This document shows, piece by piece, positions 49,161 through 58,525 of a DNA stretch of 64,000 nt. Position 1 is the first letter of the stretch, and each line of letters begins with the position of its first letter. The DNA comes from Telmatospirillum sp. (GTDB lineage Bacteria > Pseudomonadota > Alphaproteobacteria > Rhodospirillales > Magnetospirillaceae). The position numbers and the translations under genes are program-made. The notes under the pieces are model-generated. The model was not told the DNA's origin, did no database searches, and was given only the letters and a program-made list of their open reading frames with translations. Location of the stretch: assembly GCA_031291415.1 (NCBI GenBank), contig JARLJB010000076.1:21134-85133 (forward strand), written 5' to 3'.

Positions 49161-50324
49161 ATGGCGACCGGGCAGCTGGCCAAAGACCGGGGACCGCATA
49201 TGGCATGGCGTGTTCTTTCCTGGACGCTGGTGGCGATGACGGGCTTGGCGCTGGCCATCGCGCTGGCCCGCCCTCCCATTCGACTGGCCGAGCCGTCCGG
49301 CGGTCGTCAGATCGAGGACAGCCGTCACCGGACCATTTCCGTGGCAACGCCGTTCCCCGGCTCGATGCTGCTATTTCCGCCGCTGATGGCCGAGTATTTT
49401 CTGGCGACGGCCGCGCCGGAAACGGTCCTGGCCACCACCTCGATCAACCGGGCCTCCCTCGACGGCGGATTGCTCGACAGTGTCTTTCCCGGTATCGGGA
49501 AACTGGCGGCGAACCGCACATTTCCGACGCCACACGCGGTCAATCTCGAGGCGGCGATGGCGGCCCGACCTGGAGCCATCTTTATCATGGCGTGGTTGGC
49601 GCCGCCGCTCGACGCCATCGGCCTGCCGACGGTGGCGGTCGGCAGCGCCCCGCGGGAGGAGATGATTTTCGCCAATGCCCAGCTGTTCGCCAAGACAGCT
49701 GGGCGCCCGGACCGGGCGGCCACTCTTATCCGGGCCTATCAACAGGCGATGACCGACGTGGCCGGCGAGGTGGAGGCTCTCGGCGACAAGGAACGTCCCA
49801 GTCTGCTCGATTTGACGATCATGGCCGACGGCGGCATCCGGGTGCAGGGGCCGCAAAGTCTTTCCAGCCGTCTGATGGCACGGGCCGGCGGCCGCAACGC
49901 CCTGACCTCGGGAATTTCCGCGCCGCGTCTCTCGGCCGAACATATTCTGTCCTTGAATCCCGATGTCATTTTGCTGGCGCCAAACTCGGCGACGACGTCA
50001 GCCAAGACCGTTGCCGACACCGCGCCCTGGAACATCTTTCCGGCCAGCCGGCATTCCCGCGTTTATCGGCAACCCAACGGCATCGCCAGCGGCCTGGGTG
50101 GCATCATCGAAAGCCCGCTTGAAGTCCGGTGGCTGGCGGAGCTCCTCCATCCCGATCGTCTGGCGCCGCGGTTGCGCGGCCTGATGGCCGAGACCTATCG
50201 CGGCAATCTGCAATTTTCGCCGTCCGAGGATCAACTCGATCACGCCCTGGCCATTGAGGAAAATCGAGGCATGGCACGTTACCAACGCTTTGCCCGAACC
50301 GGCACCTCGGACGTCCACCCATGA
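49161..50324 (+). CDS. Iron-siderophore periplasmic binding protein
   Basis: 387 aa from the ATG at 49161, 5 bp after the receptor stop; ATG 49200 is an alternative that places the hydrophobic segment (VLSWTLVAMTGLALAIALA) at the very start. There is no lipobox cysteine, so it is either a cleaved periplasmic protein or membrane-anchored. The fold matches FecB/FhuD/BtuF-type proteins (TISVATPFPGSM, LNPDVILLAPN, VYRQPNGIASGLGGIIESPLEVRWLAELLHP). It delivers the ferric complex to the permease encoded next, whose start overlaps its stop (ATGA). Confidence 0.87.
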   Translation: MATGQLAKDRGPHMAWRVLSWTLVAMTGLALAIALARPPIRLAEPSGGRQIEDSRHRTISVATPFPGSMLLFPPLMAEYFLATAAPETVLATTSINRASLDGGLLDSVFPGIGKLAANRTFPTPHAVNLEAAMAARPGAIFIMAWLAPPLDAIGLPTVAVGSAPREEMIFANAQLFAKTAGRPDRAATLIRAYQQAMTDVAGEVEALGDKERPSLLDLTIMADGGIRVQGPQSLSSRLMARAGGRNALTSGISAPRLSAEHILSLNPDVILLAPNSATTSAKTVADTAPWNIFPASRHSRVYRQPNGIASGLGGIIESPLEVRWLAELLHPDRLAPRLRGLMAETYRGNLQFSPSEDQLDHALAIEENRGMARYQRFARTGTSDVHP

Positions 50325-51370
50325 CCGCGTCGCGGAGCCTTGTTGCCTTTCGCCGGATGGCCGAGCCGGCGCTTGGCGTGGTTCTCGTGATCCTGGTGCT
50401 GTTATCGCTGTGCATCGGCGTCTATCCGGTGGCCCCCGGAACCGTCGCCCGCATTCTCCTGGCTCTGGTGTTTCCGGGCGCCGGGCCGGAGATACCATCT
50501 TGGAGTGAGGCGGAACAGGTTACCGTTCAGGTGATCCGGCTGCCGCGCATCATGCTCGCCCTGTCGGCCGGCATGGGGCTTGGCATGTCGGGAGCCGCGT
50601 TGCAGGGCATGATGCGCAATCCGCTGGTCGGTCCGGATCTGGTCGGTGTGTCACCGGGTGCCGCTTGCGGCGGCGTGCTGGCGATCCTGTTCGACTGGCC
50701 GCCGGCCGCCATCGTCACCTGCGCCTTCGCCGGTGGCGTGCTGGCCCTGATCCTGGCGTCCGGATTGGCGCGGCTGGCCAAGAATGGCGGCGTGCTCGCC
50801 TTGATTCTCGCCGGCGTCATCGTCGGTGCCTTTTTTTCGGCGGTTCATGGTCTCGTTCAGTACCTGGCCGATCCGGAAACCAAACTGCCCAGCATGGTTT
50901 ACTGGCTGATGGGCAGCTTTGCCGACGCCAACCAGCGAAAGGTGGTCATTCTGGGGGTGCCGCTGATCGTCGGCGGCAGCCTGCTGCTGCTGCTGCGCTG
51001 GCGGATCAACCTGTTGTCGCTGGGCGATCTTGACGCCGCGTCGCTGGGAATCCCGGTCGAGCGGCTGCGCTGGCTGATCATCGTGCTGGTCTCGCTGATC
51101 GTTTCGGCACAGGTGTCGGTGAGCGGCATCGTCGGCTGGGTCGGCATGATCGTTCCGCATTTCGCCCGCATGTTGGTCGGCCCCGATCACCGGAGGCTGG
51201 TACCGGCATCGGCTCTTCTGGGTGCCGGGTTCCTGCTGATCATGGACGACCTGGCGCGCAGCATCGCCAATCAGGAAATCCCCATCGGTCTGCTGACAGC
51301 CGCCATCGGGACGCCGATTTTTGCCATCCTGTTCTGGAAAAGTCAGGCGAAAGGGTGGACCCATGAATGA
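50321..51370 (+). CDS. FecCD-family iron-siderophore ABC permease
   Basis: 349 aa with about nine to ten membrane helices. Typical FecCD landmarks: IRLPRIMLALSAGMGLGMSGAALQGMMRNPLVGPDLVGVSPGA, GALAxL region SLGDLDAASLGIPVERLR, VSGIVGWVGMIVPHFARMLVGPDHR and the end PIGLLTAAIGTPIFAILFWK. It functions as a homodimer with the ATPase encoded next. It overlaps the preceding gene by 4 bp and the following gene by 8 bp, a tightly coupled set. Confidence 0.96.
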   Translation: MTASRSLVAFRRMAEPALGVVLVILVLLSLCIGVYPVAPGTVARILLALVFPGAGPEIPSWSEAEQVTVQVIRLPRIMLALSAGMGLGMSGAALQGMMRNPLVGPDLVGVSPGAACGGVLAILFDWPPAAIVTCAFAGGVLALILASGLARLAKNGGVLALILAGVIVGAFFSAVHGLVQYLADPETKLPSMVYWLMGSFADANQRKVVILGVPLIVGGSLLLLLRWRINLLSLGDLDAASLGIPVERLRWLIIVLVSLIVSAQVSVSGIVGWVGMIVPHFARMLVGPDHRRLVPASALLGAGFLLIMDDLARSIANQEIPIGLLTAAIGTPIFAILFWKSQAKGWTHE

Positions 51371-52136
51371 GGTGGCGCTACGGTTTACCCATCTTGGCCA
51401 TGCCTATCAACCGGGGACCTGGGTCTTTCGCGGTTACTCCGCCGCTATCGACAAAGGCCGGACCTTCGCCTTGCTGGGGCCCAATGGTCGTGGCAAGACC
51501 ACACTTCTGAAAATTCTGCTGAATGTCCTGAAATCGACGGAAGGACAAGTCGAGACCTACGGACGGCTGGCTTTCGTGCCGCAGTTGTTCCAGGTGAGTT
51601 TCGACTATACGGCGCTCGACATGGTCCTGATGGGACGGGCCAAAAGCATCGGATTGTTCTCGCAGCCCTCGGCCAGGGATGAAGAGGGGGCTTTGGCGGC
51701 TCTCGATCGCTTCCGGCTGGCCGATCTGGCGCAGCGTCCCTTCCACGAACTGTCGGGTGGACAGCGACAGATGGTGGTTTTCGCCCGCGCCCTGGTGGCC
51801 GAGGCCGACACTTTGATCCTCGATGAACCGACCTCGGCGCTCGACCTGAAGAACCAGTCTGTGATTCTCGACTGGATCGGCCGGCTGTCACAAGAAGACG
51901 GGTTGACCGTGGTGTTCACCACGCATCATCCCCATCACGCCCTGGCCGTCGCCGACGATGCGCTGCTGATGCTGGGGGAGAGCGACTACGCCTGTGGCGC
52001 CGCCCGCGACGTGCTGACCGAGGGCAATCTGCAGGCTCTTTATGGCGTGCCGTTAAAAAAATTGTCGTTCGATCACGAAGGCCGAACGGTGGAAACCTTC
52101 GCCCCGGTTTTCCAGTCACGCTCCACCTCTTGTTGA
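51363..52136 (+). CDS. Iron-siderophore ABC transporter ATPase
   Basis: 257 aa from the ATG at 51363. Walker A is LLGPNGRGKTT (38-48, with Arg where Ala or Cys is common), the signature is LSGGQRQMVVFARAL, Walker B is TLILDEPTSALD, and the switch His is in TTHHPHHA. It powers import through the FecCD-type permease. It overlaps the permease gene by 8 bp and is followed by exbB after 12 bp. Confidence 0.95.
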   Translation: MNEVALRFTHLGHAYQPGTWVFRGYSAAIDKGRTFALLGPNGRGKTTLLKILLNVLKSTEGQVETYGRLAFVPQLFQVSFDYTALDMVLMGRAKSIGLFSQPSARDEEGALAALDRFRLADLAQRPFHELSGGQRQMVVFARALVAEADTLILDEPTSALDLKNQSVILDWIGRLSQEDGLTVVFTTHHPHHALAVADDALLMLGESDYACGAARDVLTEGNLQALYGVPLKKLSFDHEGRTVETFAPVFQSRSTSC

Positions 52137-52148
52137 GAAGCTATTGCC

Positions 52149-52793
52149 ATGGCCCCGGTCGATCTTTCCCTTAGTGCGATTTTTCAGCAGGCCACCGGCG
52201 TGGTCCAGGCGGTCCTGATCATTCTCATGCTCTGTTCGGTGGGCTGTTGGGCGATCATCCTGGAAAAAGCGGTGGTGTTGATCGGTCTGTCGCGGCAGGC
52301 AAAGGTCCTGGAGACCATGGCCGCCGCCGGCGGTTTGCCGGCCTTGCCGACGAGCTCTGCCGCCCAGGCGATCGTCGCCAACGGACGGCAGGAGTGGAAC
52401 GACGCCAAAGCCGGCGAAAGCGCCGCCGATCGTCGCGATCGCATCGAACGGGCGATGCGCGACGCCTTGCTCGAACATCTGGTGACAGCCGAAAAACGCC
52501 TGCCTTATCTCGCCACCATCGGTTCGTCGGCGCCGTTCATCGGTCTTTTCGGCACCGTATGGGGCATCATGCACAGTTTCGCCGCTATCGCGGTCGCCAA
52601 TGAAACCAGTCTGGCGGTGGTTGCCCCTGGTATCGCCGAGGCCCTGTCGACCACCGCCGTTGGTCTGGCGGCGGCTATTCCCGCGTCGATCGCCTACAAC
52701 AAGATAGCCTCGGACTTCAGCGGCACGGCGCGGCGCATATCGCTGGCCATCGCGCGTCTGGTCCGGCGCATGGAAGGGGCGGCGATACTATGA
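52149..52793 (+). CDS. exbB: ExbB/MotA/TolQ family proton channel
   Basis: 214 aa. Three membrane helices are visible: about 16-38, 128-150 and 165-185. The MotA/TolQ/ExbB core reads LATIGSSAPFIGLFGTVWGIMHSF and ALSTTAVGLAAAIPASIAYN. It forms the proton channel with ExbD that energises TonB. The protein belongs to this operon's dedicated TonB system rather than Tol-Pal, because exbD and tonB follow and tolR, tolA, tolB do not. The last 4 bp overlap exbD. Confidence 0.92.
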   Translation: MAPVDLSLSAIFQQATGVVQAVLIILMLCSVGCWAIILEKAVVLIGLSRQAKVLETMAAAGGLPALPTSSAAQAIVANGRQEWNDAKAGESAADRRDRIERAMRDALLEHLVTAEKRLPYLATIGSSAPFIGLFGTVWGIMHSFAAIAVANETSLAVVAPGIAEALSTTAVGLAAAIPASIAYNKIASDFSGTARRISLAIARLVRRMEGAAIL

Positions 52794-53230
52794 CCTCGCT
52801 CGATTCCCGTCACGATTTCGGCCCGCCGCAAGGCCTGTTGTCAGAAATTAACGTCACGCCTTTTATCGACGTCATGCTGGTTCTGCTGATCATCTTCATG
52901 GTCGCCGCGCCGCTGATGATGGTCGGCGTACCGCTCAAATTGCCGAAGACGACGGCCCAAACCGTCAGCCCGCCGCATCAGCCGGTGGTGGTCAGCCTGA
53001 CCAGGGACGGACATCTGTTCGTCGGCCAGGAGGAGACATCGCCGGCGATGCTGTCGGAGTCTTTGGCCGGCATGGTCAAAGGCAACCCCGATCTGGTGGT
53101 CTATGTGCGCGCCGACAAGACCGTCGACTATGGCAGCATCATGGATCTGTTGGGCAAGGTCGGGGCCGGCGGCGTGTCCCGCCTGTCGCTCGTCGCCGAG
53201 GGACAGACATTGCCCGACGGGACGCCGTGA
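52790..53230 (+). CDS. exbD: ExbD/TolR family proton channel subunit
   Basis: 146 aa with one membrane helix (about 27-48) that carries the essential Asp in NVTPFIDVMLVLLIIFMVAAP. A periplasmic domain follows (about 60-146, LVVYVRADKTVDYGSIMDLLGKVG). It works with ExbB and TonB. It overlaps exbB by 4 bp (ATGA) and tonB by 4 bp (GTGA). Confidence 0.95.
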   Translation: MTSLDSRHDFGPPQGLLSEINVTPFIDVMLVLLIIFMVAAPLMMVGVPLKLPKTTAQTVSPPHQPVVVSLTRDGHLFVGQEETSPAMLSESLAGMVKGNPDLVVYVRADKTVDYGSIMDLLGKVGAGGVSRLSLVAEGQTLPDGTP

Positions 53231-54006
53231 CCATATCCCTTCCGTTTTGGGAGGTGAGAAAGCGGTCCCGGCGGCCCGCATGGTGGCGATGCTGGCCTTT
53301 GCCGGTTTCCCTTCTGGCGCATGCTGCCGTCGCCGCTCTTTTCTGGTTCGGCCAGGGGCCATCGGCTCCACCGCCTTTGCCGCAGATCGATCTGTTGCCG
53401 CCGGCGGAAATCGCCGCGACAGCCGAGGAGACGCCGCCAGCGGTCGAGGAACAGCTCAGCAAGCTGCCGGCCGCGACGGCAGCCGAGCGGCCGCAGCCGG
53501 CGCCACCGCTCGTCACCACCAGCGAGAAGGCATTGTCGGTTGTCCGCAAGCCGCCGCGCAAACCGCCGCTTCCCCGGCCGTTGGTCTCGGAACCAACGCC
53601 GGTTGTTCAGGAAAGCGTAACACCGGCGACCGAGACCGCCGTTACCTCGGAACACGGAACGAATGAGGCAAACAATACGAACGCCGTGGCGCCCACCGCC
53701 GCGCATCCATCGAGCCCGCCGGCCGACTACATCGGCGTGATCCGCGGCCGGTTGGAAAAGGTCAAACGCTACCCGATGTCAGCCCGCGCCGGCGGCCTGG
53801 AGGGAACCGTATTGCTGTCCTTCGTCCTCGATCGCCAGGGCCAGGTGGTCAGTTGGAAGATCGATCGGAGATCCGGCGTCGAGGCCCTTGACGATGAGGT
53901 GGGCGAGATGATCCAACGCGCCTCCTTTCCCGCCTTTCCATCATCTTACGACCGGAACACCCTGCAATTGCTGGTGCCGATTGAATTTTCGCTGAAAACA
54001 CCCTGA
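53227..54006 (+). CDS. tonB: TonB energy-transducing protein
   Basis: 259 aa from the GTG at 53227. It has a positive N-terminus, one membrane helix (about 24-43), a Pro/Glu/Ala-rich periplasmic linker (~45-170, with KPPRKPPLPRP), and a C-terminal TonB domain (~175-259: VKRYPMSARAGGLEGTVLLSFVLDRQGQV, then ALDDEVGEMIQRASFPAFP). It transfers proton-motive energy to the outer-membrane receptor. Last gene of the operon. The convergent LysR gene stops 2 bp away, so no terminator separates them except within the coding ends. Confidence 0.93.
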   Translation: MTISLPFWEVRKRSRRPAWWRCWPLPVSLLAHAAVAALFWFGQGPSAPPPLPQIDLLPPAEIAATAEETPPAVEEQLSKLPAATAAERPQPAPPLVTTSEKALSVVRKPPRKPPLPRPLVSEPTPVVQESVTPATETAVTSEHGTNEANNTNAVAPTAAHPSSPPADYIGVIRGRLEKVKRYPMSARAGGLEGTVLLSFVLDRQGQVVSWKIDRRSGVEALDDEVGEMIQRASFPAFPSSYDRNTLQLLVPIEFSLKTP

Positions 54007-54008
54007 AT

Positions 54009-54935
54009 TCACGCCGGATTTCGTGAAAGCCTCCGCGTTCTCTCGGTCGCTGAGGCTTTCACGAAATCGATAAAGGCCTTGAGGGGTGGGGGCAGCTGAC
54101 GCCGACTGGTGTAGTAAAGATAGTAGCGGGACTGCCGCGGCGACCAGTCTTCCAGAAGTGGAACAAGTTGTCCGGCCTCGATCCAGGCCGCGAGATAGTC
54201 TTCATACATATAGCCGATACCAACACCCTGCAGGGCGGCGGCAATCACCAGATCCGCGTTGTTCAGGATGAGCGGTCCGCTCACGGCGACTTCCAACGTC
54301 TCGCCGTTCTTTTCGAATGACCAGCGAAACAACGGCCCATCACCGAGACGCTTGCAGATGCAGCGATGATGATGCAGGTCGTGAGGGACAAGCGGGCGAG
54401 GGTGGAGGGCAAGATAGCCCGGTGACGCGATGGCGATGCTGCGGGAGTTTCGCGTGACCGGCAAGGCGATCATGTCGGGACCGACGCTCCATCCATGTCG
54501 GATGCCGGCGTCGAAGTGGCCAGCCGCCAGATCGTGAGGCGCCGGATCGACGACGATGTCGAGGGTGATCTCCGGGTAGGTCTTGAGAAAGGCGCCAAGG
54601 ATCGGCGCGACAACCATCTGGGCCGGAATGGACGATACGCTCAACCGCAGAGTTCCGGCCGGCCTGTCGCGAAAGGAATCGATCGCGCCGGTTGCCGCCC
54701 TGATCTGGTCGAGGGCCGGCTTCACCTGCCCGAACAGGCGATCCCCGGCTTCCGTCACCGACAGACTGCGCGTGGTGCGGTTCAGCAGGCGGACGCCCAA
54801 ACGGTCTTCCAGCGTCCGTAGTGTCTGGCTCAGGGTTGAAACCGACACACCAAGGGCTGTGGCCGCTTTGACGAAGCTGCCATTTTCGACGATGGCCACG
54901 AAAGCCGCCAGCTTGGCAAATTCTGGTTCCTGCAT
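54009..54935 (-). CDS. LysR-family transcriptional regulator
   Basis: 308 aa. An N-terminal winged helix-turn-helix domain (3-62: FAKLAAFVAIVENGSFVKAATALGVSVSTLSQTLRTLEDRLGVRLL) is followed by an effector-binding domain (~90-295). It resembles the subgroup that controls divergently encoded efflux or redox genes. It is divergent from the EmrAB-type pump, so it likely controls that pump, with the AT-rich intergenic region as its operator. The effector is unknown. Confidence 0.94.
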   Translation of the reverse strand: MQEPEFAKLAAFVAIVENGSFVKAATALGVSVSTLSQTLRTLEDRLGVRLLNRTTRSLSVTEAGDRLFGQVKPALDQIRAATGAIDSFRDRPAGTLRLSVSSIPAQMVVAPILGAFLKTYPEITLDIVVDPAPHDLAAGHFDAGIRHGWSVGPDMIALPVTRNSRSIAIASPGYLALHPRPLVPHDLHHHRCICKRLGDGPLFRWSFEKNGETLEVAVSGPLILNNADLVIAAALQGVGIGYMYEDYLAAWIEAGQLVPLLEDWSPRQSRYYLYYTSRRQLPPPLKAFIDFVKASATERTRRLSRNPA

Positions 54936-54948
54936 TCTTAATCAAAAC

Positions 54949-54971
54949 CGAATAATTCGTTCAAATAATTC
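54949..54971. promoter_or_regulatory. Probable LysR operator repeat
   Basis: AATAATTC occurs twice in the same orientation (54951-54958 and 54964-54971), 13 bases apart, and the first copy sits in the near-palindrome CGAATAATTCG. It lies between the LysR start and the pump gene, where LysR proteins usually bind. Function is inference. Confidence 0.45.
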
Positions 54972-55042
54972 TGCCTAATCAGAAGAGTGTCAAGGCGGCA
55001 TGGTGCGGTTCCGGTTGGTTGCGAGCAAAAGGATAGCGCGTC

Positions 55043-56167
55043 ATGTCCCATTCCTCTGGCGGGGTTGTTCCCGCCGACGTGCCCCTGTCGGCGGCAGGAA
55101 GGTCTCTTGCTCAGAGACTCCGGCAGCCCCTGATGCTGTCGGGAGGTGCCGTGGTGGCGCTCGGCGGCGGCTATTTTTTCCTGACTGCCGGGCAAACCGT
55201 TTCAACCGATGACGCCTATCTTCAGTGCGGACGTGTTTCGATCAGCGCCGATGTCTCCGGGCGGGTGGTAGCGGTCGACGTCGGCGACAACCAGCTTGTC
55301 CGACCGGGCCAAGCGCTGTTCAAACTGGACGACCGACCGTTCAGGATCGCCGTCGAAAAGACGGAAGCCGAGTTGGCGTCGGCCCGGCTCAAGGTCCAGG
55401 CGGAAAAAGCCGCGTACCGCCAGGCTCAGGCAGAATTGGCGGCGGCGCAGGATACGCAGGCGTTTCGCCAGCGCGAATTCGATCGCCAGACCAAGCTTCT
55501 GGCCGCCGGAGCGGCGGCGCAGGTACAGTTCGAGCAGGCGGGCCACGCGTTGGACGCCGCCAAACGCCAAGTCATCGTCATTCAGCAGCAGGCGATGGGA
55601 CTTTTGGCCAGCCTTGCCGGCGATGCCGACATCCCGCTAGATCGCCATCCGTCGGTTCGCCAGGCCCAATCGGCGCTGGACCACGCCCGTCTCAATCTTC
55701 AGTACACTTCGGTCGCGGCGCCGGCCGATGGTGTCGTGACTAAAGTGAGCCAATTGCAGGTCGGAGACTATGTTTCGGCCGGTGTGCCGGTTTTCTCGCT
55801 GATGTCGTCCCACGACGTCTGGATCGAAGCCAATTTCAAGGAAAACGACATCGGCCATATGGCGCCCGGCCAGAAGGCCAGCGTTGCCGTCGACACTTAT
55901 CCCGATCGGATGTTCACAGCGCGGGTCATCAGTTTCAGCCCGGGAACCGGTTCCGCCTTTTCCCTTCTGCCGGCCGAGAACGCCACAGGAAACTGGGTGA
56001 AAGTGGGACAGCGTCTGCCGGTTCGCCTGGAACTTGAGCACCCGGATGCTGATCCGACACCACCGTTTTTCGCCGGCCTGAGCGTCAGTGTCGAGGTCCG
56101 GACGCAATACCGGCATCCGGTCTTGCAAGCCGTTCGCCGCCTTTTGATGCTGGACGATGGCCGATGA
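55043..56167 (+). CDS. EmrA-type membrane fusion protein
   Basis: 374 aa. A membrane helix lies near 30-51 (LMLSGGAVVALGGGYFFLTAG), followed by the motif TDDAYLQCGRVSISADVSGRVVAVDVGDNQLVRPGQALFKLD of HlyD/EmrA proteins. A coiled-coil hairpin follows (~100-205), then the second lipoyl-like half (VAAPADGVVTKVSQLQVGDYVSAG). It bridges the inner-membrane pump to an outer-membrane channel encoded elsewhere. It overlaps the pump gene by 4 bp and is divergent from the LysR gene. Confidence 0.93.
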   Translation: MSHSSGGVVPADVPLSAAGRSLAQRLRQPLMLSGGAVVALGGGYFFLTAGQTVSTDDAYLQCGRVSISADVSGRVVAVDVGDNQLVRPGQALFKLDDRPFRIAVEKTEAELASARLKVQAEKAAYRQAQAELAAAQDTQAFRQREFDRQTKLLAAGAAAQVQFEQAGHALDAAKRQVIVIQQQAMGLLASLAGDADIPLDRHPSVRQAQSALDHARLNLQYTSVAAPADGVVTKVSQLQVGDYVSAGVPVFSLMSSHDVWIEANFKENDIGHMAPGQKASVAVDTYPDRMFTARVISFSPGTGSAFSLLPAENATGNWVKVGQRLPVRLELEHPDADPTPPFFAGLSVSVEVRTQYRHPVLQAVRRLLMLDDGR

Positions 56168-57663
56168 GTTTGCCCTCACGCACCAGCCGCCGGCTGATCA
56201 CCGGTTCGATCATGCTGGCGACCATCATGGATTCTCTCGATTCAACCATCGCCAACGTTGCGCTGCCGCACATTCGTGGCAGCATCTCGGCGACCCAGGA
56301 GCAAGTGGCCTGGGTCCTGACATCCTTCCTGCTGGCGATGGCGGTCACCACGCCCTTGACCGGCTGGTTGGCCGGCCGGATTGGCAGAAAACGGGTATTC
56401 CTTTGGTCGATCGCCGGTTTTACCACGGTCTCGGTCGCCTGCGGATTGGCCTCCAGTCTGTTCGAGATCGTCCTGTTCCGGACGCTGCAAGGGGTCTGCG
56501 GCGCGGCGCTGATCCCGTTGTCGCAGGCGGTCCTGCTCGATATCAACCGACCGGAGGATCATGGTCGGGCGATGGCGATCTGGTCCGGCGGTGTGATGGT
56601 CGCGCCGATCTTCGGCCCGATCGTCGGCGGCTGGTTGACCGATCACGCGAGTTGGCGCTGGATCTTTTACATCAACCTGCCGATCGGCATCCTCGCTTTC
56701 CTGGGCGTTCTCGCCTTCACCACCGAATACCGCGTGAAGGGCTTGCGCACCTTTGACTTCTTCGGCTTTTGCAGTCTCGGTCTCGGGATCGGCGCTCTGC
56801 AGCTGATCCTCGATCGCGGAGAAATCCAAGATTGGTTCGCATCGCCGGAAATTTGCATCGAGGCGACCGTGGCCGGTCTATGTCTCTACCTCTTCATCGT
56901 GCACACGGTGACAACGTCGGAGCAATCTTTCTTCAACCGCGCTTTGTTGCGGGACCGTAATTTTCTGACGGGCACCCTGGTCGGTGGCGTCATCGGGCTG
57001 TTGTTCAATGCGACGCTCGCGCTCATCCCCTCTTTGCTGCACGACCTTCTCGGATATCCAGCGGTGGCGACCGGTGTTGCCATGGCGCCACGCGGCATCG
57101 GTTCGCTCCTGTCGATTATCGTCGTCGGGCGATTGGTCGGACATTTGGATTCCCGCCTGATTCTGGCGGTCGGATTGTCGTTGATGTGTCTGGCGCAAGT
57201 CTCCATGAGCGGCTTTTCGTTGCAAATGGACGTATGGCCGATCATCTGGTCAAGCCTGATCCAGGGGATGGGCGTCGGGTTCAGTTTCGTGCCGTTGTCG
57301 ACCCTGGCCTTTGCCACGCTCGATCCGGGTCTGCGGACTGAGGGGGCGGCGATATTCACCTTGATGCGGACGTTGGGCGGCAGCACCGGCATCGCGATTA
57401 CGCAGGCGCTGCTCACCCGCAACACGCAAGCCGTCCATGCGATGCTGGTCGAGCATCTTCGCTTCGACAATCCGCTGGCACGGCCGCCGTTCCTTGCCGA
57501 CAGCTTTAGTCTTTCCACGTCGATCGGCTTGGCGCGGCTCGATGTGGAAGTGACCCGTCAGGCAACGATGGTCGCCTATGTCGAGAATTTCAGAACCATG
57601 CTGCTGCTCGGCGTAGTTCTGATCGCGACACTGCCGTTGCTGCGTCGGCGAAAGAAAGGTTGA
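56164..57663 (+). CDS. EmrB-type DHA2 family drug efflux pump
   Basis: 499 aa with about 14 membrane helices, the number of the DHA2 family of major-facilitator drug-proton antiporters. Motifs: LDSTIANVALPHI (helix 1), GWLAGRIGRKRVF (between helices 2 and 3), FRTLQGVCGAALIPLSQAVLLD (helix 4 region), GPIVGGWLTDHASWRWIFYINLPIG (motif C region, helix 5). Together with the preceding gene it forms an EmrAB-type pump. Substrate unknown. The start overlaps the previous stop (ATGA). Confidence 0.95.
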   Translation: MSLPSRTSRRLITGSIMLATIMDSLDSTIANVALPHIRGSISATQEQVAWVLTSFLLAMAVTTPLTGWLAGRIGRKRVFLWSIAGFTTVSVACGLASSLFEIVLFRTLQGVCGAALIPLSQAVLLDINRPEDHGRAMAIWSGGVMVAPIFGPIVGGWLTDHASWRWIFYINLPIGILAFLGVLAFTTEYRVKGLRTFDFFGFCSLGLGIGALQLILDRGEIQDWFASPEICIEATVAGLCLYLFIVHTVTTSEQSFFNRALLRDRNFLTGTLVGGVIGLLFNATLALIPSLLHDLLGYPAVATGVAMAPRGIGSLLSIIVVGRLVGHLDSRLILAVGLSLMCLAQVSMSGFSLQMDVWPIIWSSLIQGMGVGFSFVPLSTLAFATLDPGLRTEGAAIFTLMRTLGGSTGIAITQALLTRNTQAVHAMLVEHLRFDNPLARPPFLADSFSLSTSIGLARLDVEVTRQATMVAYVENFRTMLLLGVVLIATLPLLRRRKKG

Positions 57664-57748
57664 GACTGCACCAAAGACAGGGAAGACGGATCGTTCGAAT
57701 ACGGGCATGTTTTTGGCGACTGGAATCGACGAAGGGAGAATGCCGCAG

Positions 57749-58516
57749 ATGACTGATCTTATTGTCACCGAACGCGACGGCTTCGTGCAGACCGTGCGGA
57801 TGAATCGTCCGGAAAAAAAGAACGCTCTCACTCTGGCGATGTACGGCGGTCTGGCCGATGCCTTGGCGAAAGGCGAGACTGACGACGACGTGTCCGTGCA
57901 TCTGCTGGCCGGCGGCGGCGAGGATTTCACCGCCGGAAACGACCTCAACGACTTTTTGACCATCACTCGATTGTCGGGAACCGATCTCGAGCGGTTTCTG
58001 CTCACTCTCGCCGGACTGCAAAAGCCGGTCGTGGCGGCCGTCAAAGGGGCGGCGGTGGGGATCGGTTCGACCATGCTTTTGCATTGCGATCTGATTGTTG
58101 CCGCGGCCGAGAGCCGATTCCAGTTTCCCTTCGTCAATCTCGGCTTGGTTCCGGAAGCGGCGTCCAGTCTCCTGTTGCCCCGATTGGTCGGTCATCCGCG
58201 GGCCGCCGAGTTGCTGATGCTTGGCGATCCTTTTGATGCCGCCCGGGCTTATGAGATTGGATTGGTCAATTCCGTTGTGCCGACCGGCGAGGAAGAACAG
58301 GCCGCGCGGGCTCTCGCAGACCGATTGGCGGCACGGCCAAGAGACGCGGTCCGGAAAACCAAAGCCTTGCTGCGCCAGCCCGATGAGCCGGTTCTTGACC
58401 GAATTCAGCGGGAGGCACGTATTTTCGAGGCGGCACTGACGTCGCCGGAATTGCGCGAGGCGGTCGCGGCGTTCCGCGAGCGTCGCCCGGCAGATTTCAC
58501 TCGTCACGCTCGATGA
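57749..58516 (+). CDS. Enoyl-CoA hydratase/isomerase family protein
   Basis: 255 aa; the ATG at 57749 is chosen because GAAGGGAGA ends 9 bases upstream (the ATG at 57740 touches that site). Crotonase fold: NRPEKKNALTLAMY (17-30), the oxyanion-hole segments DFTAGNDLNDF and AAVKGAAVGIGSTMLLHCDL, and FVNLGLVPEAASSLLLPRLVG. The Glu in LVPEAASS is retained, consistent with isomerase or hydratase activity. No other fatty-acid gene is adjacent. A strong terminator follows. Confidence 0.9.
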   Translation: MTDLIVTERDGFVQTVRMNRPEKKNALTLAMYGGLADALAKGETDDDVSVHLLAGGGEDFTAGNDLNDFLTITRLSGTDLERFLLTLAGLQKPVVAAVKGAAVGIGSTMLLHCDLIVAAAESRFQFPFVNLGLVPEAASSLLLPRLVGHPRAAELLMLGDPFDAARAYEIGLVNSVVPTGEEEQAARALADRLAARPRDAVRKTKALLRQPDEPVLDRIQREARIFEAALTSPELREAVAAFRERRPADFTRHAR

Positions 58517-58525
58517 CGCACAAAA

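Noticed and set aside
52149..53230. Tol-Pal assignment (tolQ-tolR) for the proton-channel genes.
   Set aside because: They overlap a tonB gene and follow siderophore transport genes, and tolA, tolB and pal are absent.
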